The notes under the pieces were generated by a model that was given only the letters and a program-made list of their open reading frames with translations, was not told where the DNA came from and did not search any database. A program made the translations under genes and the position numbers. Shown here one piece after another: positions 7,918-16,467 of a stretch of DNA of 64,000 bases. Location of the stretch: contig JANXMZ010000002.1 in NCBI GenBank assembly GCA_025354385.1, positions 1-64,000 of the forward strand, read 5' to 3'. Origin of the DNA: Bacteroidota bacterium. Lineage in GTDB: Bacteria; Bacteroidota; Bacteroidia; NS11-12g; UBA955. Position 1 is the first letter of the stretch. Each line of letters opens with the position of its first letter.

Positions 7918-9564
7918 ATGCTTTTTAGAAATACTGTCAAATACTTTCTTTTTTTCCCCATTATCTTTGGGTGGGTTGGTTGTAAAAATGTGGATAATTC
8001 TAAATTTAGGAATTACTTTTTTTATAATGAAGATGCCAATATCACAACGTTAGATCCTGCATATGTAAAATCACAGAGTGATAACTGGGCGGTATCACAG
8101 TTGTATGAAGGTTTGGTTGAATATAATGACAGTTTGGAAATAAAACCTGCGCTTGCCAAAAATTGGGAAATTTTAGAAAATGGGAATCGCTACATTTTTA
8201 ATTTAAGAACAGATGTCTATTTTCATAAAACAGATTTATTCAAGAATGAAATACGAAAATTGATAGCGTCGGATGTGGTTTATAGTTTTAAAAGAATTGC
8301 CGATCCAAAAACAGCATCTCCAGGCGCTTGGATTTTTAATGATAAAATGGATTTGAGGTGTTTTCAATCCGATTCGTTTCAGTTTCCGGTTATAGCGCTT
8401 AATGATAGTACGGTTGCAATAAACCTGTTAAGACCTTTTGCTCCATTTCTTGGTATATTGGCCATGCCATATAGTTTTATTGTACCAAAAGAAGCTGCAG
8501 AAAATGCCGAGTATTTCAGAAATCATCCCATTGGTACAGGACCATTTCAATTTAAAAAATGGGAGGAGGATGTAGCCTTATTATTTGAAAAAAATAAGAA
8601 GTATTATCGTTTCGAAAACAATGTACAACTCCCTTATTTAGATGGCGTGTATATTGATAACATTAAAAATAAGCAAACTGCTTTTATGCGCTTCATTCAA
8701 GGCGAATACGATTTTTTTAACGGCATAGATGCAAGCATCAAGGATGAGTTACTCAATAAAAATGGCACTTTAAAAAGCAAGTATGCCTCCCAATTAAAAC
8801 TTTTGAAAACTCCTTTTTTAAACACCGAATATTTTGGTTTTAATATCGACAAAAAATTTGATAAAAGTCCTTTAAACAATATTAAAGTTCGGCAGGCCAT
8901 GCAATATGCCATCGATAAGCAGAAAATGATCTCTTATATACGCAACGGTGTTGGCGTTGCTGCCGAGCATGGTTTTGTACCAGTGGGTTTGCCTAACTAT
9001 CCTTATGAATCGGTTAAAGGGTATTCTTATAATTTAACATTGGCAAAACAGTTGATTAAAGAAACAGGCATTGATTTTAAAACAGCGGAACCCATTGTAT
9101 TAAATATTACTTCCGATTATTTAGATATGGCCGTTTTTGTTCAAAAAGAATGTGAGTTGGCTGGTATACCAATAAAGATAGAAGTGCACCCTTCCAGCTT
9201 TCTGAGACAATTAAAAAAAGAGCAAAAAATAAATTTCTTTCGCGGTAGTTGGATAGCCGATTATCCAGATGCAGAAAATTACATGGTATGTTTTAAGCAA
9301 GAAAACTTCAGTCCTGGCGGACCCAATTATTTTCATTTTTATAATGCAGATGCCAATGCGGCCATTAATCAAAGTAACCTTACAACCAATGATAGCATCC
9401 GCAATGGTTTATTGGCAATAGCAGACAATAGTCAGATGGCCAGTGCTGTTTGCATTGTGTTGTATTACGATGAGAGTATACGTATGAGTCACCCTTGGGT
9501 GAAAGGTTTGACTAGTAATCCTGCTAATTTTTTAAGGTTGAGAAGCGTAAAGAAAATTTATTGA
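7918..9564 (+). CDS. Oligopeptide-type ABC transporter substrate-binding lipoprotein (SBP_bac_5)
   Basis: 548 residues. A signal peptide ends in a lipobox with Cys at residue 22 (FGWVGCKN), so it should be lipid-anchored. The fold matches extracellular solute-binding family 5: ITTLDPAYVKSQSDNWAVSQLYEGL, ALAKNWEIL, YSFKRIADP, HPIGTGPFQFKKWE, VRQAMQYAIDKQKMI and GSWIADYPDAENYM. The family delivers peptides, nickel or similar ligands to Dpp/Opp permeases. No permease or ATPase gene is adjacent; the only related ATPase in the window is the fused protein at 32843. Transcribed divergently from the UPF0173 gene with a 34-base gap. Confidence 0.87.
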   Translation: MLFRNTVKYFLFFPIIFGWVGCKNVDNSKFRNYFFYNEDANITTLDPAYVKSQSDNWAVSQLYEGLVEYNDSLEIKPALAKNWEILENGNRYIFNLRTDVYFHKTDLFKNEIRKLIASDVVYSFKRIADPKTASPGAWIFNDKMDLRCFQSDSFQFPVIALNDSTVAINLLRPFAPFLGILAMPYSFIVPKEAAENAEYFRNHPIGTGPFQFKKWEEDVALLFEKNKKYYRFENNVQLPYLDGVYIDNIKNKQTAFMRFIQGEYDFFNGIDASIKDELLNKNGTLKSKYASQLKLLKTPFLNTEYFGFNIDKKFDKSPLNNIKVRQAMQYAIDKQKMISYIRNGVGVAAEHGFVPVGLPNYPYESVKGYSYNLTLAKQLIKETGIDFKTAEPIVLNITSDYLDMAVFVQKECELAGIPIKIEVHPSSFLRQLKKEQKINFFRGSWIADYPDAENYMVCFKQENFSPGGPNYFHFYNADANAAINQSNLTTNDSIRNGLLAIADNSQMASAVCIVLYYDESIRMSHPWVKGLTSNPANFLRLRSVKKIY

Positions 9565-9585
9565 TTATAATTGCAATAAATTGCC

Positions 9586-9975
9586 TTAATTGTTAAGGAG
9601 TTTAGATAAATGCTTTTTCATTTTACTCACTCCTAATTCAGTATAACCTTCCAAATACCCCAACAATTCTCCATTTTTATTGACAACCAATACTGTAGTA
9701 TAACCTTTAAAGTTTAGAACCTTATTGTTTTTAAATTTATCATAATAATTAATAAAGTTAAAGTTACATGAGTCTATGAATTTTTTATTATCCATACTAT
9801 TTAATCCGACTAATTCTAATCCTTCTGAATGAAAAGTAGAATAGATATCAATCAAAAGTGGTTTTAATAAATGGCATGGACTGCAACCATCGAACCAAAA
9901 ATAAAGTAAGGTAATTTTGTTACTTTTTACGATTGAATCTAGTGAAATTATTTTATCATATTTTTTAATATCCAA
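9586..9975 (-). CDS. Thioredoxin-like domain, in frame with the upstream gene after a TAG
   Basis: 129 residues from a TTG at 9975. LLYFWFDGCSPCHLLKPLL contains a CSPC active-site motif (CxxC) of TlpA/thioredoxin-like proteins, followed by ELVGLNSMD and VLVVNKNGELLGYLEGY with the usual strand order. There is no signal peptide. The frame is identical to that of the LolA-like gene at 9979-10734: the sequence reads ...TSKPV, TAG, CTA, then this TTG. Homologous TlpA-family proteins in Bacteroidota commonly carry an N-terminal part and a C-terminal thioredoxin domain in one chain, so this is best read as the second half of a nonsense-interrupted gene. Re-initiation at the TTG would give a cytoplasmic protein without a signal. 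Confidence 0.7.
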   Translation of the reverse strand: MDIKKYDKIISLDSIVKSNKITLLYFWFDGCSPCHLLKPLLIDIYSTFHSEGLELVGLNSMDNKKFIDSCNFNFINYYDKFKNNKVLNFKGYTTVLVVNKNGELLGYLEGYTELGVSKMKKHLSKLLNN

Positions 9976-9978
9976 TAG

Positions 9979-10734
9979 CTAAACTGGTTTACTAGTTATT
10001 AAATGATAATTACTTGAATCGACTTTTTTTACTCTTGATTTTATATAGTCTTTTTTAGCAGCTGCAAAACTACTTTCTATTTTATCTTTAATATTTATTG
10101 GAACCTCTTTATAGTATTGAATTTCAGAGAATGCTGTATTAACATAATACTTAGGAAGCATTACTTGTTGATTAACGAAATTCTCATAATTTATTACATA
10201 ACCATTTGAATCAAATATATATTGACTTTCTACATGCACTGGACCATAATCATCATCGTAATTTCTTGAATAAAAAAAACTATTTTCATTTAATATTTCA
10301 ACAGAATCAAGAGTAAAACATTTGAAGAAGGTGTCTTTTGAAGCATGCAAGAATAAAAACGCTTCATAAAACTGGGTGAATTTGGAATTAAGTATGTTTT
10401 GTTTATAGGTTCCTGTGTTATTGCTTAAATAGACTGCAGTATCCATATAGTAAATAGAACTATAATATGGCTTACTCGTGTCCAATCCGATTTTGAAGAA
10501 TTTAAAACCATTTTTTTCACGAATACACCAAAATTTTTCCTTTATAACAAATGTGTCAGTTTCGCTTTTTAAGTCCCAACTATTATAATTGATATTTACT
10601 TTTTTAATCACAAAGGAAACTGCTTTATATTTATTTTGAAGGTCGTTAAAATTTTTAAATAATTTTGTTTTTTCACACTGTCCCAATGCCAAATATGATT
10701 GGATAAGTATGAGAAGAGATAAAATATATTTCAA
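9979..10734 (-). CDS. Secreted protein, N-terminal half of a TAG-interrupted TlpA-type protein
   Basis: 251 residues from a TTG at 10734, with a clear signal peptide MKYILSLLILIQSYLALGQ. The rest is beta-rich (FVIKKVNINYNSWD, VHVESQYIFDSNGYVINYEN) and loosely resembles the LolA-like N-terminal region found before thioredoxin domains in Bacteroidota TlpA-type proteins; I do not recognise it as a named family. It ends at a TAG (9979-9981) directly in frame with a thioredoxin-like domain, so a single gene spanning 9586-10734 of about 382 codons is implied. The start overlaps the stop of the upstream membrane protein gene as TTGA. Confidence 0.65.
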   Translation of the reverse strand: MKYILSLLILIQSYLALGQCEKTKLFKNFNDLQNKYKAVSFVIKKVNINYNSWDLKSETDTFVIKEKFWCIREKNGFKFFKIGLDTSKPYYSSIYYMDTAVYLSNNTGTYKQNILNSKFTQFYEAFLFLHASKDTFFKCFTLDSVEILNENSFFYSRNYDDDYGPVHVESQYIFDSNGYVINYENFVNQQVMLPKYYVNTAFSEIQYYKEVPINIKDKIESSFAAAKKDYIKSRVKKVDSSNYHLITSKPV

Positions 10735-11183
10735 TTAATTTGCCTCCTTAAATCAAAAAGTTTTTTAACTGCAAATAAAAGGTACAGAACAAAAATCGCA
10801 AAAATAGTTCTACTCAAATAATGCTTGTTAACTTCTATAAAAATTATTCCAAGAATAGCCGTAAATATTTGCAACCAAGCCAAAAACTTTTTATCTGTTA
10901 AAGTTGGTGATAATTGCTCACCTTTTGTTCGATGAAGCCTTACTATTCTATATATGCTATATATAATACCCGTTGGAATAAAAACAATGTACATTTGATT
11001 AAGAATATTAAAAAAAACTATATAAGCCATAACAGCAATTGTCATAAAGAACTGCAAATAAGTAATGATTAATTTGTCTTTGTATTGGAATTGAGGGTAG
11101 TATTTATAAAGAAAAATCCCCATAATATACATTATAACGAGGGACATATTGAACCAAATAAAAAGGGTGTCCTGTAGTTCCAT
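10731..11183 (-). CDS. Small integral membrane protein, unknown function
   Basis: 150 residues with about five hydrophobic segments (roughly 5-25, 38-60, 62-80, 103-120, 122-140) separated by short basic loops such as RIVRLHRTKGEQ and KLFDLRRQIN. No known family was recognised. It overlaps the TTG start of the following secreted/thioredoxin gene by 4 bases, which indicates translational coupling and hints that the two act together at the envelope, but nothing more specific is supported. Confidence 0.6.
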   Translation of the reverse strand: MELQDTLFIWFNMSLVIMYIMGIFLYKYYPQFQYKDKLIITYLQFFMTIAVMAYIVFFNILNQMYIVFIPTGIIYSIYRIVRLHRTKGEQLSPTLTDKKFLAWLQIFTAILGIIFIEVNKHYLSRTIFAIFVLYLLFAVKKLFDLRRQIN

Positions 11184-11314
11184 TTAACAAATATAGAAAA
11201 TTATTGGATAACTCTAAAGTTTATTTCTATCGCCTAAACGGATGGTCTACCGAAAATAGATTTAAGAACACAACAACAATTTTAATTTTGAATTGTTAAT
11301 TTAATACCTCTATT

Positions 11315-11971
11315 ATGGCTACCAAATCACAAAAAAAAACAGAAAATATCCAAGAGAAGATTGTAGCATCTTACATGGATTTTGTCTTAACTGAACAGAA
11401 ACAACCTGCTTCTATTTATGCGTTTTCCAAACACATTGGCATTGATGAAGCTGCATTCTACAAGGAATACACTTCATTTAAAGACATTGATATTGCTATA
11501 TGGAAACAAGCTGCCGTGCAAACTATCAACACTTTGATGGCATCAGAAGAATTTGCCACCTACAATTCAAGAGAAAAATTATTGGGTTTCTTTTACACTT
11601 TGGTAGAAGCATTGAATGCCAACCGCAGCTACTTCATATACAGTTTAAAAGAACAAAAACCACTTCACAAAAATTTAGCAGAGTTCAAAGAACAAATTGA
11701 AAACTTTGCAAAGCCCACGATACAACAAGGTTTGGCAGATAAGGAACTTGAAGAACGCAAATTTATTAGCGATCGTTACCATGATGCTGTTTGGGTGAAT
11801 ACTTTATTTATACTTACTTTTTGGACCAACGATAATAGTAAAGGTTTTGAAAAAACAGATGCTGCTATCGAAAAATCCGTAAACTTAATGCTAGAGCTTA
11901 TGGGTAAAAGTGCGCTCGATAGTTTGTTAGACATGGGTAAATTTTTATTGCAAAACACGATAAAAAAATAG
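11315..11971 (+). CDS. TetR-like transcriptional regulator
   Basis: 218 residues. The N-terminal region (about 10-60) IQEKIVASYMDFVLTEQKQPASIYAFSKHIGIDEAAFYKEYTSF fits the TetR three-helix DNA-binding domain (helix, A...A...G.....Y..F). The remainder is all-helical like a TetR ligand/dimer domain. The match is weaker than for classical TetR proteins, with no clean TVR-type motif. It lies 63 bases upstream of the AarF kinase gene and is followed by an SDR gene, so it probably controls or is co-expressed with that operon. Its ligand is unknown. Confidence 0.65.
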   Translation: MATKSQKKTENIQEKIVASYMDFVLTEQKQPASIYAFSKHIGIDEAAFYKEYTSFKDIDIAIWKQAAVQTINTLMASEEFATYNSREKLLGFFYTLVEALNANRSYFIYSLKEQKPLHKNLAEFKEQIENFAKPTIQQGLADKELEERKFISDRYHDAVWVNTLFILTFWTNDNSKGFEKTDAAIEKSVNLMLELMGKSALDSLLDMGKFLLQNTIKK

Positions 11972-12034
11972 CACAATTTTATAAGATATAAACCTGAAAT
12001 CAAAAATTCAAATCCCAAAATTATTCTCTCTCTA

Positions 12035-13339
12035 ATGCCTAAAGAGCAATTAAAAATTCCTACCTCTAAAATACAAAGAGCTGCAAGTTTTGCAGGCGCT
12101 GGAGCCAAAGTAGGTGGCAACTACATTAAATACTATGTAAAAAAAGCATTGAATCCCGACTTGAACAGAGACGAGCTCAATGAAAATAATGCAGAAGATA
12201 TTTACGATACTTTAAGTAAATTAAAAGGCAGTGCACTTAAGGTAGCACAAATGTTGAGCATGGATAAAAATCTGATGCCACAAGCTTACCAAGATAAATT
12301 TCAAATGGCGCAATACTCTGCCCCACCCTTGAGTTATCCCCTGGTTGTAAAAACATTTCAGCAGGAATTTAAAAAATCGCCAACAGAAATTTTCGAAACG
12401 TTTTCTAAAGTTGCCATTCAAGCTGCTAGTATTGGTCAAGTGCACAAAGCCGAGCTCAATGGACATACTTATGCTGTAAAGGTTCAATATCCAGGTGTTG
12501 CAGCAAGTGTTAGTAGTGATTTAAAATTGGTAAAACCATTGGCCACGCGCATTCTTAATTTAAAGGGAAAAGACATCGGTCGCTATTTTAAAGAAGTTGA
12601 AACTAAATTATTAGAGGAAACCGATTACAAACTGGAATTAAAGCGCTCCATTAAAATATCAGAAGCCAGTGCCCATATTAAAGATGTGGTGTTTCCAAAA
12701 TATTATCCAATGTTTAGTGGTGATAGAATATTAACCATGGATTGGATAGAGGGGATTTCTTTAACAGAATTTGCTAAACAAAATCATCCTCAGGAAATTA
12801 AAAATAAAATTGGGCAGGCACTTTGGAATTTTTATGATTTTCAAATATTCGAGTTAAAATCAGTGCATGCTGATCCACATCCAGGAAATTTTATTATTAC
12901 ACCTGATTTTAAATTAGGGGTCATTGATTTTGGGTGTGTGAAAGAAATTGAAAAACAATTCCACAAAGATTATTTTACATTGCTAAATAGCGATGCTATA
13001 AATAATGACCAAGAGTTTACACAAATCATGTATAAACTTGAATTTCTTTTGCAAGACGATGATGAAAAAATTGTTCCTGTACTCAAAAAGTCCTTTAAGG
13101 AGATGTTGAACCTTTTAGGAAAACCATTTAACTCTACAACTTTTGATTTTGGAGATGAAGCTTATTTTAAATCCATTTATGCCTTAGGTGAAAAATTTAG
13201 CAAGATGGTGGAGTTGAAAGAAGCTAATGGTGCTCGCGGCCCACAAGATGCCATTTATATAAATAGAACTTGTTTTGGCTTATACAGCATATTAAACCAA
13301 GTGGGTGCAGAAGTAAAAATTATAAAAAGAAAAGTATAA
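12035..13339 (+). CDS. AarF/ABC1/UbiB (ADCK) atypical kinase family protein
   Basis: 434 residues. The A-rich loop QAASIGQVHKAEL (130-141), catalytic Lys in YAVKVQYPG (K149), HADPHPGN catalytic loop and DFGCVKE Mg-binding motif define the UbiB/ADCK protein-kinase-like family, linked to isoprenoid-lipid and quinone metabolism. The diagnostic KxGQ motif is present as KVAQ (69-72), with Ala replacing Gly. There is no C-terminal membrane helix as in E. coli UbiB. It sits between a TetR-like gene and an SDR gene (2-base gap to the latter), so it is more likely a specialised paralogue than the ubiquinone-pathway UbiB. Biochemical substrate unknown. Confidence 0.88.
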   Translation: MPKEQLKIPTSKIQRAASFAGAGAKVGGNYIKYYVKKALNPDLNRDELNENNAEDIYDTLSKLKGSALKVAQMLSMDKNLMPQAYQDKFQMAQYSAPPLSYPLVVKTFQQEFKKSPTEIFETFSKVAIQAASIGQVHKAELNGHTYAVKVQYPGVAASVSSDLKLVKPLATRILNLKGKDIGRYFKEVETKLLEETDYKLELKRSIKISEASAHIKDVVFPKYYPMFSGDRILTMDWIEGISLTEFAKQNHPQEIKNKIGQALWNFYDFQIFELKSVHADPHPGNFIITPDFKLGVIDFGCVKEIEKQFHKDYFTLLNSDAINNDQEFTQIMYKLEFLLQDDDEKIVPVLKKSFKEMLNLLGKPFNSTTFDFGDEAYFKSIYALGEKFSKMVELKEANGARGPQDAIYINRTCFGLYSILNQVGAEVKIIKRKV

Positions 13340-13341
13340 AT

Positions 13342-14190
13342 ATGAATTTCATGACTAAAAAAGTATGGATAATTACCGGTTGCTCTACCGGTTTCGGAAG
13401 AGAATTAGCAAAGAAGACCCTTGCAATGGGCTACCAGGTGGTAGTAACTTCTCGTAAAACAGAAGACATTCAAGACATCACCAAGGACTATGAAGCACAA
13501 TCATTGACATTGGCACTAGATGTCACAAAACCTCAAGAAATAAAAGCAGTGGTGAATTTGGCTAAAGAAAAATTCGGACGCATAGATGTGTTAGTTAACA
13601 ATGCTGGGATAGGTTATTTTGGCGCTATCGAAGAAAGCGAAGAAGCTAAAGTAAGACAAATGTTTGAGATAAATTTTTGGGGGTTGGCCCGAATGACCCA
13701 AGAAGTTTTACCAATAATGCGCGAACAACGCAGCGGTCATATTTTAAACGTGGCTTCAATTGGTGGCTTAGTTGGATTTCCCGGTGTAGGTTATTATAAT
13801 GCAACCAAATTTGCAGTTGATGGACTTTCAGAATCATTGGCCAAGGAAACAGCCCATTTGGGAATTAAAGCAACAATTGTAGCACCAAGTGGATTTAGAA
13901 CTGATTGGGCAGGGAGATCTGCAGATAATAGTCCTCATGTTATTGCTGATTATGCAGAATCTGCCGGTCATAATAAAAATGCCATACGAGGCAACAGTGG
14001 AAGACAGCCTGGAGACCCTGCAAAAGCGGCCGAAGCCATTATTATGGCTGTTGAGTCTGCGCATCCACCATTACGATTGTTATTGGGCAATGGCGCTGTA
14101 AATGGCGCTCGCATGAAACTAGATATACTTAAAAAAGATTTTGATGCTTGGGAAGAAATAAGCAGAGGTGCCGATGTGCCATTGAATTAA
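13342..14190 (+). CDS. Short-chain dehydrogenase/reductase (classical SDR)
   Basis: About 282 residues. KVWIITGCSTGFGREL contains the TGxxxGxG nucleotide-binding motif (about 12-19), VLVNNAGIGYFG the NNAG motif, and the catalytic Ser and YxxxK appear in NVASIGGLVGFPGVGYYNATKFAVDG. An NAD(P)H-dependent oxidoreductase of carbonyl/hydroxyl groups; the substrate cannot be told. The longest frame starts at 13270 inside the kinase gene, but residues before MNFMTKKVW are unrelated; the ATG at 13342 lies 2 bases after the kinase stop and fits the family. Third gene of the TetR-kinase-SDR operon. Confidence 0.9.
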   Translation: MNFMTKKVWIITGCSTGFGRELAKKTLAMGYQVVVTSRKTEDIQDITKDYEAQSLTLALDVTKPQEIKAVVNLAKEKFGRIDVLVNNAGIGYFGAIEESEEAKVRQMFEINFWGLARMTQEVLPIMREQRSGHILNVASIGGLVGFPGVGYYNATKFAVDGLSESLAKETAHLGIKATIVAPSGFRTDWAGRSADNSPHVIADYAESAGHNKNAIRGNSGRQPGDPAKAAEAIIMAVESAHPPLRLLLGNGAVNGARMKLDILKKDFDAWEEISRGADVPLN

Positions 14191-14253
14191 AAGCTTTAAA
14201 ACCTGTCTTCATTATTTATGATAAAGCATACACTTTATCCATACAATAATTGG

Positions 14254-14502
14254 CTATTTCATTAAGTCAATGCGGAATAACCACTCACAAAAAGTATTAC
14301 AATGAATATAATATTTTCCACCATTATTCAGGGCCTTCAGAAAGGTTAAGGACACCACATTCTTGGCGTTATCCTGACTGTTTATCCTATTGCTTACAAA
14401 ACTAAAAATTGCCTTGTAGAAGCTTTTGTAAAGCGGCTCAAAATACTAAATATCACTTGTGCATTTTAATATCAGTTCAGCTTCATCCAACTCAAGAAGC
14501 AT
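14254..14502 (-). pseudogene. ECF sigma factor remnant (region 2 only, with an in-frame TAG)
   Basis: The minus-strand frame from the ATG at 14502 reads MLLELDEAELILKCTSDI, a TAG, then YFEPLYKSFYKAIFSFV, SNRINSQDNAKNVVSLTFLKALNN and FCEWLFRIDLMK before the stop at 14254. This matches ECF sigma region 2 of Bacteroidota (..YF.pLYe.yy..If.fv..Rv....A.DvtqqvFlKAL....F.sWLyRIA.Ne). Region 4 is missing downstream. The internal stop and truncation show a dead gene. It sits in the 405-base gap between the SDR and the M20 peptidase and was found by reading the gap directly. Flanking bases (14191-14253, 14503-14595) show nothing further. Confidence 0.7.
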
Positions 14503-14595
14503 ATCAATACTTAAAATTATTTATTTAACGTAAGTTTATTTACTTCGTTACAAAATAAATTAGGTGACCCAAAAAATCATCTATTGCTATTTAAG

Positions 14596-15783
14596 TTAAG
14601 ATCCATTCGCTGCATCCCAAGCCAGATAAGCCATTAGGCCAATACCCGTTTCGATAGCATCAGCATCAATATCAAAGGTATTGGTATGCACTGGACTTAC
14701 TATACCCTTTTTCTCATTACGAGTGCCTAATCTATAAAAACAAGCTGGTATTTCCTGACTATAATAAGCAAAGTCTTCTGCGGCCATCCATATGTCCAAA
14801 TCTTCCACATGGTTATTGCCCATGAATTTATTGGCTGCTTGCATGATATTTTCTGTTAGAGGGACATCGTTTTTAAGATATGGATAACCTTTTTCTATAA
14901 TAACTTCTGCAGTTGCACCATAAGCCTGTGCGGTGTGATCAGTAATTTGCTGGATGTGCTCGTGCGCTGTGGCCCTCCATTTTTCGTCTAACGTGCGTAA
15001 GGTCCCTTCTAGCTTTACGCTATTCGGAATAACGTTGGTAGCACCTCCATCCGAATTTATTTTACCAAAGGATAAAACGGTTGGAATAATAGGAGCTGCT
15101 TTACGACTTACCAATTGCTGCAAGGCCACTATTACTTGAGCGGCAGTTGCTACTGGGTCGACACCCAAATGCGGCATGGCACCATGACCACCTTTGCCAT
15201 GGATGGTAATGTATATTTCATCGGTACTTGCCATATATAAACCTTTTCTGAAACCTACATTGCCAGTATTGATAAATGGCATGACGTGTTGCCCAATAAT
15301 GGCATCTACTTTAGGATTCTCCAAAACACCTTCCTTAATTAACATACTGGCACCTCCAGGTAGCTTTTCCTCCCCAGGTTGAAAAATTAACTTTATATTG
15401 CCCTTAAGGTTATGTTTAATGGTTGTTAAAATCTTGGCTGCGCCCAACAAGCAAGCTGCATGAACGTCGTGTCCGCATGCATGCATTACTCCAGCATTTT
15501 TAGATGCGTAGGTATTTTCATTTTTTTCAAGTATTGGCAAGGCATCTAAATCTGCCCTTAAAGCAATGGTTTTTGTGCCTGTTCCATTTCCTTCTATCAT
15601 CGCCCAAATGCCAGTTTTTGCAATTCTATGAGGTTTTAGTCCCAATTGAATTAAATAATTTTCTACCAATAAGGAAGTATTGTATTCTTCGAAGGAAAGC
15701 TCGGGATTAGCATGTATATGCTCGCGTATAGCTATAAATTCCGACTTGTATTGATTGGCTAATGCTTGTATTTCTTCTTTCAT
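14596..15783 (-). CDS. M20 family metallo-amidohydrolase/peptidase
   Basis: 395 residues. HIHANPELSFEEY (24-34), ADLDALPI, HACGHDVHAA (C103, H105 region), QPGEEKLPGGA (E138/E139) and the terminal AAEDFAYY give the complete metal site of the M20D amidohydrolase group (hippurate hydrolase, N-acyl-amino acid hydrolase, IAA-amino acid hydrolase). The Cys in the CGHD motif is typical of M20D. The lid/dimerisation domain follows at about 180-290 (GKGGHGAMPHLGVDP). Cytoplasmic, no signal peptide. Exact N-acyl substrate unknown. Divergent from the lipoprotein gene at 15848. Confidence 0.9.
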   Translation of the reverse strand: MKEEIQALANQYKSEFIAIREHIHANPELSFEEYNTSLLVENYLIQLGLKPHRIAKTGIWAMIEGNGTGTKTIALRADLDALPILEKNENTYASKNAGVMHACGHDVHAACLLGAAKILTTIKHNLKGNIKLIFQPGEEKLPGGASMLIKEGVLENPKVDAIIGQHVMPFINTGNVGFRKGLYMASTDEIYITIHGKGGHGAMPHLGVDPVATAAQVIVALQQLVSRKAAPIIPTVLSFGKINSDGGATNVIPNSVKLEGTLRTLDEKWRATAHEHIQQITDHTAQAYGATAEVIIEKGYPYLKNDVPLTENIMQAANKFMGNNHVEDLDIWMAAEDFAYYSQEIPACFYRLGTRNEKKGIVSPVHTNTFDIDADAIETGIGLMAYLAWDAANGS

Positions 15784-15847
15784 ATTTAAAACCCTTTGGC
15801 TTAATATTTGATGTATTGCTTAAAATTCCTCAAATTTGCACTTTTAA

Positions 15848-16444
15848 ATGAAAGCAATCAAGTATTTATCTGTATTATTTTTTCTAACATCGATTTTAAT
15901 TTCATGTAAGCCTCAGAATCAACAAAAGCATTCTTTAGATCCTGTTACAAAAGAATATTTTGATGTAAAAAACGGATCTAAATACTATTTTTCAGAAATA
16001 GGTGATACCAATGTTGTAAGTGAATACACAGTAAGTAGTTACAACAATAGCCAAAGTAATCCAGATATTGAGAACAGTGAAATTTTAAGTTATGATTTAA
16101 CTGCAACCGGTCAACCTAAAATTACTTTGAGGGCAGAATCAGGTGGTACACAATACAGAGATAGGATAGCCATGATAACCAATAGAAATGATTCTAATTT
16201 TGTTGGACCAATTATTTTTAATTTAGGTGGCGCTTTTTCTACCATTGCAACTAGCTCCGATTCAGTATTTACTTACCCTACTTATAAAATAAATGGTAAA
16301 ACATTTACGGATGTAGTAAGGGTTAAATTATTCTACGCCAATTTTTACCGTGAGGTTTTCTTTGCTAAAAACATAGGCTTAATTGCCCGCATAGAAAGCA
16401 ATGGTAAAATGTATTACGCTAAGAAAACAGTTATTATAAAATAA
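15848..16444 (+). CDS. Hypothetical lipoprotein
   Basis: 198 residues. A signal peptide with a lipobox (SILISCKPQ, Cys at about 20) predicts a lipid-anchored protein. The mature part is beta-rich with polar and Asn/Ser-rich stretches and no recognised domain: KYYFSEIGDTNVVSEY near the start and RVKLFYANFYREVFFAKNIGLIARIE near the end, which looks like a small beta-sandwich or barrel. Convergent with the heptose kinase gene, with a hairpin in the 3-base junction region. Confidence 0.6.
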   Translation: MKAIKYLSVLFFLTSILISCKPQNQQKHSLDPVTKEYFDVKNGSKYYFSEIGDTNVVSEYTVSSYNNSQSNPDIENSEILSYDLTATGQPKITLRAESGGTQYRDRIAMITNRNDSNFVGPIIFNLGGAFSTIATSSDSVFTYPTYKINGKTFTDVVRVKLFYANFYREVFFAKNIGLIARIESNGKMYYAKKTVIIK

Positions 16445-16467
16445 AGTTTAAACCTTTAAACTTTTTT
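16445..16467 (+). terminator. Hairpin plus T-run after the lipoprotein gene
   Basis: AGTTTAAA-CC-TTTAAACT (16445-16462) is a perfect 8-bp inverted repeat with a 2-base spacer, followed by T residues to 16467. It starts at the stop of the plus-strand lipoprotein gene and overlaps the 3' end of the minus-strand kinase gene. The stem is AT-rich, so strength is uncertain. Confidence 0.45.

Noticed and set aside
11188..11195. TATATTTG as promoter of the 150-residue membrane protein
   Set aside because: It lies only 4 bases before the ATG, so transcription would start inside the gene; likely chance in AT-rich DNA.
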